From an uncultured Acetatifactor sp. (lineage in GTDB: Bacteria > Bacillota > Clostridia > Lachnospirales > Lachnospiraceae): a stretch of DNA of 64,000 bases. Below, one piece after another: positions 16,132-24,783 of the stretch. Each line of letters opens with the position of its first letter. Position 1 is the stretch's first letter. The notes under the pieces are model-generated. The model saw only the letters and a program-made list of their open reading frames with translations. It was not told the origin of the DNA and made no database searches. The stretch covers positions 38,685-102,684 of the forward strand of contig CATKYJ010000010.1 of the NCBI GenBank assembly GCA_949840885.1, read 5' to 3'. The translations under genes and the position numbers were made by a program.

Positions 16132-18546
16132 ATGAATCATACTTTCTATGTGGACAGCTGCAAAGAAAACGCCGATGCCATTCAAAAGCTTTTGGACTCC
16201 TGCGCGGGGCAGGAGTCGCTGATCGTGTTTCGGGAGGGAGATTACTATTTTGACAAAGGGCTTGTGCTGACGGAAAAACACAGGGACCTGACCCTGCGGG
16301 GGGAGGGACGTGTGCGTTTCATAGGGGGGAAGAGGCTTACGGACTTTCAGAAAGCCTCACAGACTCCTGAGGCGGCGAGACTTGCCCCTGAGGTCAGAGA
16401 CCATGTTTATGTATGCGATCTGTCGAAAGCGGGAATTCCCGCTGCAGGCGGCTTTGTGTCCAGGGGATACGCCCGTCAGGTTGCGCCCTCCCATTCGGAA
16501 TTGTTTTTGGACACCGTTCCCATGAATCTGTCTCAGTATCCCAAAGGAGACGGGTTTCTGACCATCACAGGTGTGGGAAAAGAGATGCTGGACAGAGACT
16601 GGAACGTAAAGGGCGGCGAACTGGAAGGCGGCTATTACTATGAGGACGAGCGCCCAAAGCACTGGGCCGAATCCGGACAGATATGGACCCTTGGCTACTG
16701 GGCCTATGACTGGGCAAATTCCGTGGAGCAGATCCGGCAGCTGGATGCGGACAGGAAATTCATAAAAAACCATCCGCCATACGGCAATCAGTATTATAAA
16801 GAGGGACAGAGGTTCCGCTTCTACCATGTGCTGGAGGAGGTGAACCGGCCCGGAGACTATTATATAGACTATGACAGCAATATGGCATATTTCTACCCGG
16901 AAGCCATGAACCCGGACACAGAGGTAATCATTTCCATGCTGGACGAGCCGTTTCTTGTGATGAGGGAGAGCAGCCGGATCCTTGTGGAGAACATTACATT
17001 TGAGATGGTCAGAGGCCATGGAGTCCGATGCGAGTACACCATGGATGTGACTTTCGACAGATGCTGCTTCCGCAATATCGGCAATTATGCCCTGGGATTT
17101 GTGCAGGGAAAAAGAAACTGCGTCAGAAACAGCGACCTTCATGACTGCGGCGACAGCGGAATCGTCATGCTGGGCGGCAACCGCCGAACCCTGGAGTCTG
17201 CGGACGGGATGGTGGAAAACAACCATATTTACCGTATAGCAAAGTGGTCGAAATGCTATCAGCCGGGCATTTCCCTGACCGGGGTGGGTATGACGGCGAG
17301 ACATAATCTGATTCACGACTGTCCGCATACGGCCATTATGTACTGGGGAAACGAAATGACCATAGAGGACAACGAGATTTACAGTGTAGTGATGGAAACG
17401 GGGGATGCCGGCGCGATCTATACGGGCCGCGATTATACGTTCCGCGGCAACAGGGTGAACCACAACTATCTGCATCATCTCGGAGGAGTGGGAATCGGCA
17501 CTATGGCGATCTATAATGACGATGCAGTATCCGGCACGGAAATGAGGGACAATTTCTTTGAGGAGGTCTCCCGGGGCGCTTTCATGGGAGGCGGCCGGGA
17601 CTTTGTGGTAAAGAACAATGTGTTCGTAAAATGCTACCCTGCCATTGCCTTTGACTGTCGGGGAGCGGACGACAATCCGGTGTGGCGGAGCATGGTGGAG
17701 AATACGCTGAGAGAGCATTTTTACAGTATTCAGGCATTTCCACTGCAGGGGATTCTGACGGAGTACGAGAGACGGGAATATGAGAAAGAGGAAGATAAGC
17801 GGATCAACGCCATGGACAGCGAGTATATTCGCCGTTATCCGGAACTGGCGCGCATAGACCAGTTCTACCGCAATCCGGTCAACGGGGAGACCAGGATTCC
17901 GGGAAGCGCTTTGATAGAAAACAATGTGTTCTGCTCCAAGCCCACATTCCGCTACCGGTTTGTGGAGCCGGAGAAGACCTATTATGAGGATGGAAAAAAG
18001 CTGGAACATCCGGACGAACACCTCAAAAGCTATATTACGGATACCACCCGGGATATCCGCTTTACCATCGGCGGGGAAAAGGGGGATCTGCGCTGGAACA
18101 GCAACTATCCTGCGGTGCCTGAGGACTTCGTGGATGCAAAGTGGGGCGATCTGGCACTGCGTCCGGGTTCAAAGGCCTTTTCTTACGGCTATGTGGACTC
18201 TGATTTTGCCTCTATCGGACTGGAGGAGGAAAAAAGAAGCGTAAATCCGCCCCGTGTAAGGACCTGTGTCTTCCTTTCCGGGCATCAGGAAAACACCGTG
18301 ACCGTGGGCCTGAGGAATCAGAGCGATGTCCCCGTTCACGGCACCCTGCAGGTATACGCCCCTGAGGATGTGGTATTTGCGGCCAGGGACATAACTTTTG
18401 AGGCAGGCCCCGGGGAGGAAAGGGAATATACGCTTGAGGTGCTGGAATGCGGCGGGGAGTTTGAGATGGAAGTGCGCTCGGATACGGCGGGGGTGCGGCC
18501 TTCCAGGGGAATCATAGGGATCCCCGCAAAAAAGCAGACTCATTAG
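16132..18546 (+). CDS. Right-handed parallel beta-helix protein, probable carbohydrate-active enzyme
   Basis: An 804-residue protein with repeated strand-turn sequences of a right-handed beta-helix in the middle. Examples are ILVENITFEMVRGHGVRCEY, VRNSDLHDCGDSGIVMLGG, AIMYWGNEMTIEDNEIYSVV and GAIYTGRDYTFRGNRVNHNY. The N-terminal part (FREGDYYFDKGLVLTEKHRD) resembles the pectin lyase-like cap. A C-terminal beta-sandwich-like region spans about residues 700-795. No signal peptide is present, so it may act in the cytoplasm on imported oligosaccharides. Beta-helix proteins of this size near glycosidases are often uronan or glycan hydrolases or lyases, but the catalytic residues cannot be placed. 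ATG 16132 has an AAGGAGAATGTGGG ribosome binding site. Confidence 0.8.
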   Translation: MNHTFYVDSCKENADAIQKLLDSCAGQESLIVFREGDYYFDKGLVLTEKHRDLTLRGEGRVRFIGGKRLTDFQKASQTPEAARLAPEVRDHVYVCDLSKAGIPAAGGFVSRGYARQVAPSHSELFLDTVPMNLSQYPKGDGFLTITGVGKEMLDRDWNVKGGELEGGYYYEDERPKHWAESGQIWTLGYWAYDWANSVEQIRQLDADRKFIKNHPPYGNQYYKEGQRFRFYHVLEEVNRPGDYYIDYDSNMAYFYPEAMNPDTEVIISMLDEPFLVMRESSRILVENITFEMVRGHGVRCEYTMDVTFDRCCFRNIGNYALGFVQGKRNCVRNSDLHDCGDSGIVMLGGNRRTLESADGMVENNHIYRIAKWSKCYQPGISLTGVGMTARHNLIHDCPHTAIMYWGNEMTIEDNEIYSVVMETGDAGAIYTGRDYTFRGNRVNHNYLHHLGGVGIGTMAIYNDDAVSGTEMRDNFFEEVSRGAFMGGGRDFVVKNNVFVKCYPAIAFDCRGADDNPVWRSMVENTLREHFYSIQAFPLQGILTEYERREYEKEEDKRINAMDSEYIRRYPELARIDQFYRNPVNGETRIPGSALIENNVFCSKPTFRYRFVEPEKTYYEDGKKLEHPDEHLKSYITDTTRDIRFTIGGEKGDLRWNSNYPAVPEDFVDAKWGDLALRPGSKAFSYGYVDSDFASIGLEEEKRSVNPPRVRTCVFLSGHQENTVTVGLRNQSDVPVHGTLQVYAPEDVVFAARDITFEAGPGEEREYTLEVLECGGEFEMEVRSDTAGVRPSRGIIGIPAKKQTH

Positions 18547-18601
18547 ACAGAAAGAGGGAGACAACCACTGCCAGGGATTCTTTCCCTGTGCCTAAAAGGA
18601 C

Positions 18602-18823
18602 ATGACCGGGCCGCTTAAGCCCATTGAGACTGCCCTGGAACCGGTGGCGGATCTGCGCAGATCCGGCGGCCTTTGGCCAATCACCATAAAGATCATGGAC
18701 GATATCTACTGCCTGGAAAAGCCCCTGCTTTTGGACGGAAAAGTCAGCGATGTGACCATTGAGCCTTTTTCGTGGACATTGCTTAGCGGGGGCATCCGGG
18801 TTATCATATTTTCCGGGGCGTAA
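18602..18823 (+). CDS. Hypothetical small ORF (73 residues)
   Basis: An open frame beginning MTGPLKPIETALEPVADLRR. An AAAAGGAC lies directly before the ATG. No family was recognised and there is no clear terminator or promoter. It may be a remnant of a carbohydrate gene or chance. It lies in the 527-base gap between the beta-helix gene and the sugar transporter operon. Confidence 0.25.
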   Translation: MTGPLKPIETALEPVADLRRSGGLWPITIKIMDDIYCLEKPLLLDGKVSDVTIEPFSWTLLSGGIRVIIFSGA

Positions 18824-18995
18824 TTTCACACGTTTCGGACATGCTTCCCGTCATGCTTGCCTCAATTCCTTTCCCATCGGCTTATCTTGTCATAAAAAAG
18901 GAATAAATCGGCTAATTTCTCATAAAAAATCGTTAAAACTGTGTCGCTACGTGGTATAACTGCGGATTTTATAAATAAAGGCTCTTTTTTTGTCG

Positions 18996-19024
18996 TTGTG
19001 GACTCTGATATCGTAAAATATAAT
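18996..19024 (+). promoter_or_regulatory. Promoter of the first sugar ABC transporter operon
   Basis: TTGTGG and TATAAT with 17-base spacing. The TTG start of the first permease is 50 bases beyond. The surrounding region (18830-19030) is AT-rich. Confidence 0.65.
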
Positions 19025-19073
19025 TACTTATAGAAAGAGCAAGAGAGAACAAGAAAAAGGAGATGAGGGTGTA

Positions 19074-20015
19074 TTGAAGAAAAAAAATACGATTTTGACA
19101 CATGACAAGAACCTGACGCCTGGTTTCAGGTTATTCCTTATGACCTTGCCGTTTCTGGCGCTGGTATTCATTTTTTCCTATTTGCCGTTGTGGGGATGGC
19201 GGTATGCGTTTTACGATTACCGTCCGCCCAAGGCATTGTCGGATTGTACTTTTGTAGGGTTTAAGCATATCACTTCAATGGTTGGAAATCCGGCTTTGGC
19301 GAAAAATGTATTTCGGGTTTTGAAGAATACCCTGGGGATGAGCCTTTTAGGCATGGCCACATCCTGGATTCCCATGCTTTTTGCAATGTTTCTGGCAGAA
19401 ATCAAAAGTGTGAGATATCGTAAGTTTGTTCAGATTACGACTACTATTCCCAACTTTATCAGCTGGATTATCGTGTATTCCATTGCTTTTGCAGTTTTTT
19501 CATCATCGGATGGCCTGATTAATAATGTGATGGCTGCATTTAATCCGGAGTGGAAGCGAATCAATTTTCTGGCTGATGCAAATCACATGTGGCTGAAAAT
19601 GTGGGCTTGGGGACAGTGGAAAGGTCTGGGTTACAGTGCGATCCTTTATATTTCTTCCATTGCGGGCATTGATCAGGAGATGTATGAAGCTGCTTCTATC
19701 GATGGAGCAGGAAGATTTCAGAAGATGCGATATATTACTTTCCCTTGCCTTTTGCCTACCTTTATCACTTTGTTAATTATCAATGTGGGCAATTTCCTTA
19801 ACAGAGGAATGGATCAGTATTTTGCTTTCCAGAATGCGTTGAACAAAGAATATATTGAAGTCATTGATTTATATGTATACAATCAGGGGATTGTGGGAAA
19901 TGCCATGTCGTTCTCTACGGCGGTGGGCATGACAAAATCGCTGATCAGTCTTGTGCTGTTGTTTATAGCCAATACGGTTTCCAAGGTGTTCCGTGACGGC
20001 GAGAGTATTTTCTAA
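19074..20015 (+). CDS. Carbohydrate ABC transporter permease (LplB/CUT1 type)
   Basis: A 313-residue permease of a binding-protein-dependent sugar importer. It has a hydrophobic N-terminal segment (FLMTLPFLALVFIFSYLPLW) and the EAA loop for contact with the ATPase, EMYEAASIDGAGRFQKMRYI. VYNQGIVGNAMSFSTAVGM near the end is typical of LplB-type permeases. The start is TTG 19074, with AAGGAGATGAGGG upstream; no in-frame ATG is nearby. The second permease and the binding protein follow. No ATPase gene is in the operon, so a shared MsmX-like ATPase elsewhere is expected. Confidence 0.9.
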   Translation: MKKKNTILTHDKNLTPGFRLFLMTLPFLALVFIFSYLPLWGWRYAFYDYRPPKALSDCTFVGFKHITSMVGNPALAKNVFRVLKNTLGMSLLGMATSWIPMLFAMFLAEIKSVRYRKFVQITTTIPNFISWIIVYSIAFAVFSSSDGLINNVMAAFNPEWKRINFLADANHMWLKMWAWGQWKGLGYSAILYISSIAGIDQEMYEAASIDGAGRFQKMRYITFPCLLPTFITLLIINVGNFLNRGMDQYFAFQNALNKEYIEVIDLYVYNQGIVGNAMSFSTAVGMTKSLISLVLLFIANTVSKVFRDGESIF

Positions 20016-20028
20016 GGAGGTGCGTTGG

Positions 20029-20964
20029 ATGTTGAGTAAAAGAATACCGCTTCGAGTATCTGCCCGCCTCAAGTCTCGGCGCACTGCGGGTGATACGGTC
20101 ATAGATACACTGATTTGTCTGTTCTTTGGAATATTTGCGATTATTTGCATTTATCCGTTTTACTATATTTTCATCAATTCCATCAGTGCTAACGACCTGG
20201 TGGAAAGGGGGAGCATTGTCTTCCTGCCTCAAGGTGTCCACCTTAACAACTATATTAAGGTATTGGAACTGAAAGGGTTGGGGATGGCCGTGGTCAATTC
20301 CCTGTTGAGGACAGTACTGGGTACAGTGGTTCATGTGATATCAACAGCTTTTGTGGGATATGCTATGTCCAGGCAGGAATTCTGGCACCGGAAATTCTGG
20401 TACCGTTTTATGATTATTACCATGTATCTCAGCGCGGGGGTAGTACCTGTATATTTGAATATGAAGATGTTGGGGCTGCTGAATAATTTTATGGTCTATA
20501 TATTGCCGGGGGCAGTGTCGGCCTACAACATGATTTTGGTTAAGACGTATATGGAATCTATTGCAGTTTCGCTGGAAGAGTCAGCGGTTTTGGACGGTGC
20601 AGGCTATGCGGTGCGGTTTACAAAGATTATCCTGCCGCTTAGCAAGCCCATATTGGCAACAGTGGCTGTGTTCAAGGCGGTAAATGAGTGGAATGCCTAT
20701 ATGGACACCATCCTTTACATGAGTAGCGGTAAATTCCAGACATTGCAGTCCATGCTGTGGAGGTATCTGAATCAGGCCACTGAGTTATCTAAGATGTTGA
20801 TGAGCGGAGGGATAAGCGATTCTGCGGCGGCATCCTTTGAACTGAATCCCATTTCCGTCCGCCACACGCTTACATTTATTACTGTATTGCCTATTCTGTG
20901 TGTGTACCCTTATTTTCAGAGATTCTTTGTAAAGGGAATTATGATTGGAGCTGTAAAAGGCTGA
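20029..20964 (+). CDS. Carbohydrate ABC transporter permease (LplC/CUT1 type)
   Basis: A 311-residue membrane permease, partner of the preceding one. Hydrophobic segments include LICLFFGIFAIICIYPFYYI. The EAA loop is SLEESAVLDGAGYAVRFTKI, and the family C-terminus is YPYFQRFFVKGIMIGAVKG. ATG 20029 is chosen for its perfect TAAGGAGGTGCGTTGG ribosome binding site; the frame is open 12 codons upstream. It starts 13 bases after the first permease ends. Confidence 0.92.
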   Translation: MLSKRIPLRVSARLKSRRTAGDTVIDTLICLFFGIFAIICIYPFYYIFINSISANDLVERGSIVFLPQGVHLNNYIKVLELKGLGMAVVNSLLRTVLGTVVHVISTAFVGYAMSRQEFWHRKFWYRFMIITMYLSAGVVPVYLNMKMLGLLNNFMVYILPGAVSAYNMILVKTYMESIAVSLEESAVLDGAGYAVRFTKIILPLSKPILATVAVFKAVNEWNAYMDTILYMSSGKFQTLQSMLWRYLNQATELSKMLMSGGISDSAAASFELNPISVRHTLTFITVLPILCVYPYFQRFFVKGIMIGAVKG

Positions 20965-21036
20965 TGTTTGATTCTGATTGGAAAGCTGTATGTTTCCGTT
21001 AGAATATAGATACAAAAAAGAAAAGGAGAGGAATTT

Positions 21037-22896
21037 ATGAGAAGAAGAGACCATTGGAAACGAATTACGGCATTGGTATTGTCAGCTGCTATGGCCTTGG
21101 GCGTGGCGGGATGCGGAAATGGAAATGAGGATTCTCAGGGATCCGGCAGTTCATCGCAGAGCGAGGAGAACAGTTCCGTGGAAAGCAGCTCTGCAGAAGA
21201 GAGTAAGGAAGAATCTTCCTCGGAAGAATCTTCCTCGGAGGAAGAGGGCGGTTCCGACGGGGAGACAGCTGCTAATTCGGTAGGCTGGGCCGCAGATTTA
21301 GGTGACCGTGAGTGGACCGGTGATCAGGCTACACTGTCCCTTATCAGCTCGTATTCGGGAGCTCTTGCGGGTTCTACAAGTTGGTGGGAGGACGAAGTCC
21401 GGAAATACACTGGTGTAACTTTCGAGAGAGAAGACGGCGATAAGGATAAATTCAGTGCCATTTTGACTTCCGGTGACTTTACGGATCTCATTGGCTTTGA
21501 TAAGATAGATGATGTGGTGGCGGCAGCAGAAGCCGGAAAACTGATTAATTTGGATGACTACAAGGATCAGCTGCCCAATCTCTATCAGAATCCTTTAATG
21601 GACAGTGCGATGAAGTTCTGGAGAGAACAGAGATGCGGCGGGGCAGCGGAAGGTCTCTATGTAGGGCCTCTTGGAGTAGGGAATAATGATACCACCACTG
21701 ATATTCCCATGATCAGGTATGACCTCTATGAGAAGATTGGCTCTCCCAAGCCGGCCAATCTGGAAGAGTACTTCCAGATGCTCAAAGACATGAATGATAT
21801 CAACAAGACTGCCGCAGACGGCGATCCCTGCTATGTGATAGTAGGCTGGAATGACTGGGATCAGCCCTTTGGCGGCGGCCTCCTGCCCTACTATGGATGG
21901 TTTGGTCTGTCCGGTTCTTTGACGGTGGTTGCCAAAGGGGATGGCTCCGAGGTAGCATCCATATTTGACGAGAGCGTTCCTTTCAAAGAGATAATGAAGC
22001 AGTACAACGATCTCTACAATAATGGCTATGTGCATCCCGACAGCCTAACTATGAGTTATGGTACGGCAAAGCCTATCTTTGACGAAGGCCACGGAATTTT
22101 TATTTATGTAGAATGGATGGGCGGTAAATATAATGACATTCATACAGACGACACTGGAAATATGACTGTATGGGCAGACGATTTTGAAGTTTATATCAAT
22201 GCTGACTCCCCTGTGGGAAGTATCCAATGTATCGGAATTTCCTCTGACTGTAAGGATTTGGATGCCGCGCTGCGCTTCCTGAACTGGTACTACAGCCCTA
22301 CCGCTTATAATCTTGTGAAGAACGGGCCGGAGGGTTATTTGTGGGAGTACACTGATGACGGAAAGCAGACATTTACCGCTGACGGCATTGAGAAGTACAG
22401 GACAAACCGTGAAACGATTGGAAGCGGCGGCGATCTGTTCACCGCGCAGCAGTTCCTGAATGCTCAGCCTTATACGGCATATGTGATTAATCCTACAACA
22501 GGACAGCCTCTGTATCATGAGAACTGGGATGCTTTCTATGAGACAGAGAAGAGATGGGGACAGCTGGAGTGGAGACGGCAGACCGGCTTTACCAGAACCG
22601 TGGATATGGCTGTTGCGGAAGGCGCCCAGACCAAGAGTACGGCATTCTCCCTGTTGCCTTCCCTGGATCCTGATTTAGAACCCGTCAGGGGTGCTTTGAA
22701 CAATGCCTTTAAGTCCTATACCTGGAAGATTGCCACCGAGGCCAAGGATGAGGCTGAATTTGAGAAACTCTGGACAGAGTTCCAGGAAGAGTGCGATGCT
22801 CTGGGACAGGAAGATGTATTCAACTGGTACAAGACCAATTTCGAGGCAGCTCAGGAACTTGCGGAACAATATCCTTTAAAATTCAGCTGGGATTAA
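21037..22896 (+). CDS. Extracellular solute-binding lipoprotein (sugar ABC transporter)
   Basis: A 619-residue lipoprotein that captures sugar for the two permeases. The signal peptide ends in a lipobox (LGVAGCG, modified Cys near residue 26). A very Ser/Glu-rich linker follows (residues about 30-75, several SSSEE runs), which probably spans the wall. The mature part resembles LplA-type family 1 binding proteins, with the WDDEV-like N-terminus replaced by TSWWEDEVRKYTGVTFERED and a late SLDPDLEPVRGALNNAFKSY motif. The start is ATG 21037 with an AAAAGGAGAGGAATTT ribosome binding site. A large inverted repeat lies just after the gene. Confidence 0.9.
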   Translation: MRRRDHWKRITALVLSAAMALGVAGCGNGNEDSQGSGSSSQSEENSSVESSSAEESKEESSSEESSSEEEGGSDGETAANSVGWAADLGDREWTGDQATLSLISSYSGALAGSTSWWEDEVRKYTGVTFEREDGDKDKFSAILTSGDFTDLIGFDKIDDVVAAAEAGKLINLDDYKDQLPNLYQNPLMDSAMKFWREQRCGGAAEGLYVGPLGVGNNDTTTDIPMIRYDLYEKIGSPKPANLEEYFQMLKDMNDINKTAADGDPCYVIVGWNDWDQPFGGGLLPYYGWFGLSGSLTVVAKGDGSEVASIFDESVPFKEIMKQYNDLYNNGYVHPDSLTMSYGTAKPIFDEGHGIFIYVEWMGGKYNDIHTDDTGNMTVWADDFEVYINADSPVGSIQCIGISSDCKDLDAALRFLNWYYSPTAYNLVKNGPEGYLWEYTDDGKQTFTADGIEKYRTNRETIGSGGDLFTAQQFLNAQPYTAYVINPTTGQPLYHENWDAFYETEKRWGQLEWRRQTGFTRTVDMAVAEGAQTKSTAFSLLPSLDPDLEPVRGALNNAFKSYTWKIATEAKDEAEFEKLWTEFQEECDALGQEDVFNWYKTNFEAAQELAEQYPLKFSWD

Positions 22897-22932
22897 TCGA
22901 ATGAAAGTGACATAATTTTATAGACATACTGC

Positions 22933-22979
22933 GGGGAGAAAATCAATTGTGTCCGATGGAGACGGTTGATTTTCTTCCC
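22933..22979 (+). terminator. Long stem-loop between the binding protein and sensor kinase genes
   Basis: GGGGAGAAAATCAA (22933-22946) pairs with TTGATTTTCTTCCC (22966-22979), a 14-bp stem with one G-U around 19 bases. No long T tract follows, so it may be a processing or partial termination site that lowers kinase expression relative to the binding protein. Confidence 0.6.
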
Positions 22980-23001
22980 TGTGTATTCTGGAGGTGGTAG
23001 T

Positions 23002-24783
23002 ATCCGGTTTCGTACAAAAATTTTGCTTACATTTCTGCTTACGACAATGGCTATTACGGGTATGAGCACTGTTTTTTTCTATAATTATGTGTCGGAAATT
23101 GTGGAAAAGAATTACAGGGAGAGCGCACTGTCCAATCTGGAGCAGGTATATACCATAGTGGAAAATTCTATGGAGTCCATGTATACCAGTACGCAAACCA
23201 TGCTGGTCAGTGCTTCCTTTCTGGATCCTCTGGTCAGATGGCTGAACAATGCTTCGGACAGGAATTATTCCATGGCGCTGACGAAAACGGCGGAAAATCT
23301 GCAGGAACTGGCAGGCAGCTCGGAACTCATTGACTACGTGTATCTCTATACGCCGGGAGGTTCTTTTGACGGGCTTTTGTACCGCAGGAATCAGAATTTT
23401 GATTTTGAAAAATCAGAGCTTATGCCAATAGAGAAATCCGGAAACAGAGGCTTTTGGTATCCGGCAATGGAGAACCCGATCTGGGACACAGGGGAGACCG
23501 TGATTCCCTGGGTCTTCGGATTTAACTGCGGGGACAGGAGGAATACACTCTGCTATCTGGTGATTCTGATTCGCCAGAGCAATCTGCAGAAACTGATTGC
23601 GGGAATCGATAATGTATATGACGGCTTTGGTATTTATGACAGCCAGGGAAGAACCATTCTGGAGTATGGAGATATTGATCCCTTGAAAGACTGGCTGGAT
23701 TTTCCGGAGCAGATCAAGGCTTATGATTCCCTGGGGGGACAGAATGGTTATCTGATGTTCCACTCCTATGTGGAATCCAATGACTGGCATATGCTCATGT
23801 GCAGGAGCAGGAGGTATGTGACGGGTTCCATCCGGGAAATCCACATTACCATTATCGGAGCCAATATTTTGATCATGCTGTTTGGCATTTTTGTCATGGT
23901 TCTCCTGGTGAGACGCCTGACGGAGTCTTTAAGAGAGCTGACCTATCAGATGGAATGTATGAGAAACGGTGATCTGACGGCCAGACTGCCCTATCAGCAC
24001 AGGGATGAGATCGGTCAGATCGCAGTGCGTTTTAACTACATGGCGGAGAGGATTGAAGATCTGGTGGACAAACAGATGGTAAACATCCAGGAACTAAAGG
24101 AAGAGAAAGAGCGGGTGCTTGAGGTACAAAAGCAGAAGCGCGAGGCGGAGCTGCGCGCCCTGCAGGCACAGATCCGGCCGCATTTTCTGTACAATACCCT
24201 GAATGTGATCACCTGGGAGGCCGCCAGCAAGGGGGAGAAAAAGATAAGCGCTCTGTCCAGTTCCCTGGGCAAATTCTTCCGGTTGACCTTGAGCAAGGGA
24301 GATGAAATCATACCTCTGCGGGATGAACTGGCCCATGTAAAGAGTTATCTGAACATCCAGCAGATCTGTTACGGAAAGAATCTGGACTATCGGATTGAGG
24401 CGCCAAAGGAATTGGAGAATGTACTTATGATCAAGCTTCTTCTGCAGCCTCTTGTGGAGAATTCTTTTTATCATGGAATCAAACCCATGGACAGGGATGG
24501 CTGCATCAGGGTGAAAGTATTAAAAAGCGGAGATGACATCTGCTTTGTGGTGGAGGACAATGGGGCGGGAATCCCGGCGTCCAGACTGCAGCTGATGAAC
24601 GAGTCCCTGGAGGCAGGCCTCATCAGTCAGGGCGATGGGTATGGAATATATAATGTAAACGAGAGAGTGAGATTATATTACGGAGACGGCTACGGACTTA
24701 CCTACGAAAGCGAACCGGGAACCGGTACCAGGGCATTTCTGAAAATAGGCTGTGAAAGGGCAGGGGAGAAAGATGAGTTATAA
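23002..24783 (+). CDS. YesM-like sensor histidine kinase
   Basis: A membrane kinase of about 593 residues that senses sugar or binding-protein state. There are two membrane helices (ILLTFLLTTMAITGMSTVFF and ITIIGANILIMLFGIFVMVL) around an extracellular sensor of about 260 residues. A HAMP domain (RRLTESLRELTYQMECMRNG) follows, then the His_kinase domain with QIRPHFLYNTLNVITWEAAS and the HATPase domain with LLQPLVENSFYHGI and VEDNGAGIPASRL. The start is odd. No ATG, GTG or TTG is well placed; GGAGG at 22990-22994 lies seven bases before an ATC (23002). The alternative TTG 22966 lies inside the stem-loop arm. The response regulator gene overlaps its end. Confidence 0.88.
   Translation: MRFRTKILLTFLLTTMAITGMSTVFFYNYVSEIVEKNYRESALSNLEQVYTIVENSMESMYTSTQTMLVSASFLDPLVRWLNNASDRNYSMALTKTAENLQELAGSSELIDYVYLYTPGGSFDGLLYRRNQNFDFEKSELMPIEKSGNRGFWYPAMENPIWDTGETVIPWVFGFNCGDRRNTLCYLVILIRQSNLQKLIAGIDNVYDGFGIYDSQGRTILEYGDIDPLKDWLDFPEQIKAYDSLGGQNGYLMFHSYVESNDWHMLMCRSRRYVTGSIREIHITIIGANILIMLFGIFVMVLLVRRLTESLRELTYQMECMRNGDLTARLPYQHRDEIGQIAVRFNYMAERIEDLVDKQMVNIQELKEEKERVLEVQKQKREAELRALQAQIRPHFLYNTLNVITWEAASKGEKKISALSSSLGKFFRLTLSKGDEIIPLRDELAHVKSYLNIQQICYGKNLDYRIEAPKELENVLMIKLLLQPLVENSFYHGIKPMDRDGCIRVKVLKSGDDICFVVEDNGAGIPASRLQLMNESLEAGLISQGDGYGIYNVNERVRLYYGDGYGLTYESEPGTGTRAFLKIGCERAGEKDEL

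Noticed and set aside
16357..18021. A 554-codon frame antisense to the beta-helix gene.
   Set aside because: Rich in His, Val and Arg with no domain or start signal; a shadow of the plus-strand gene.
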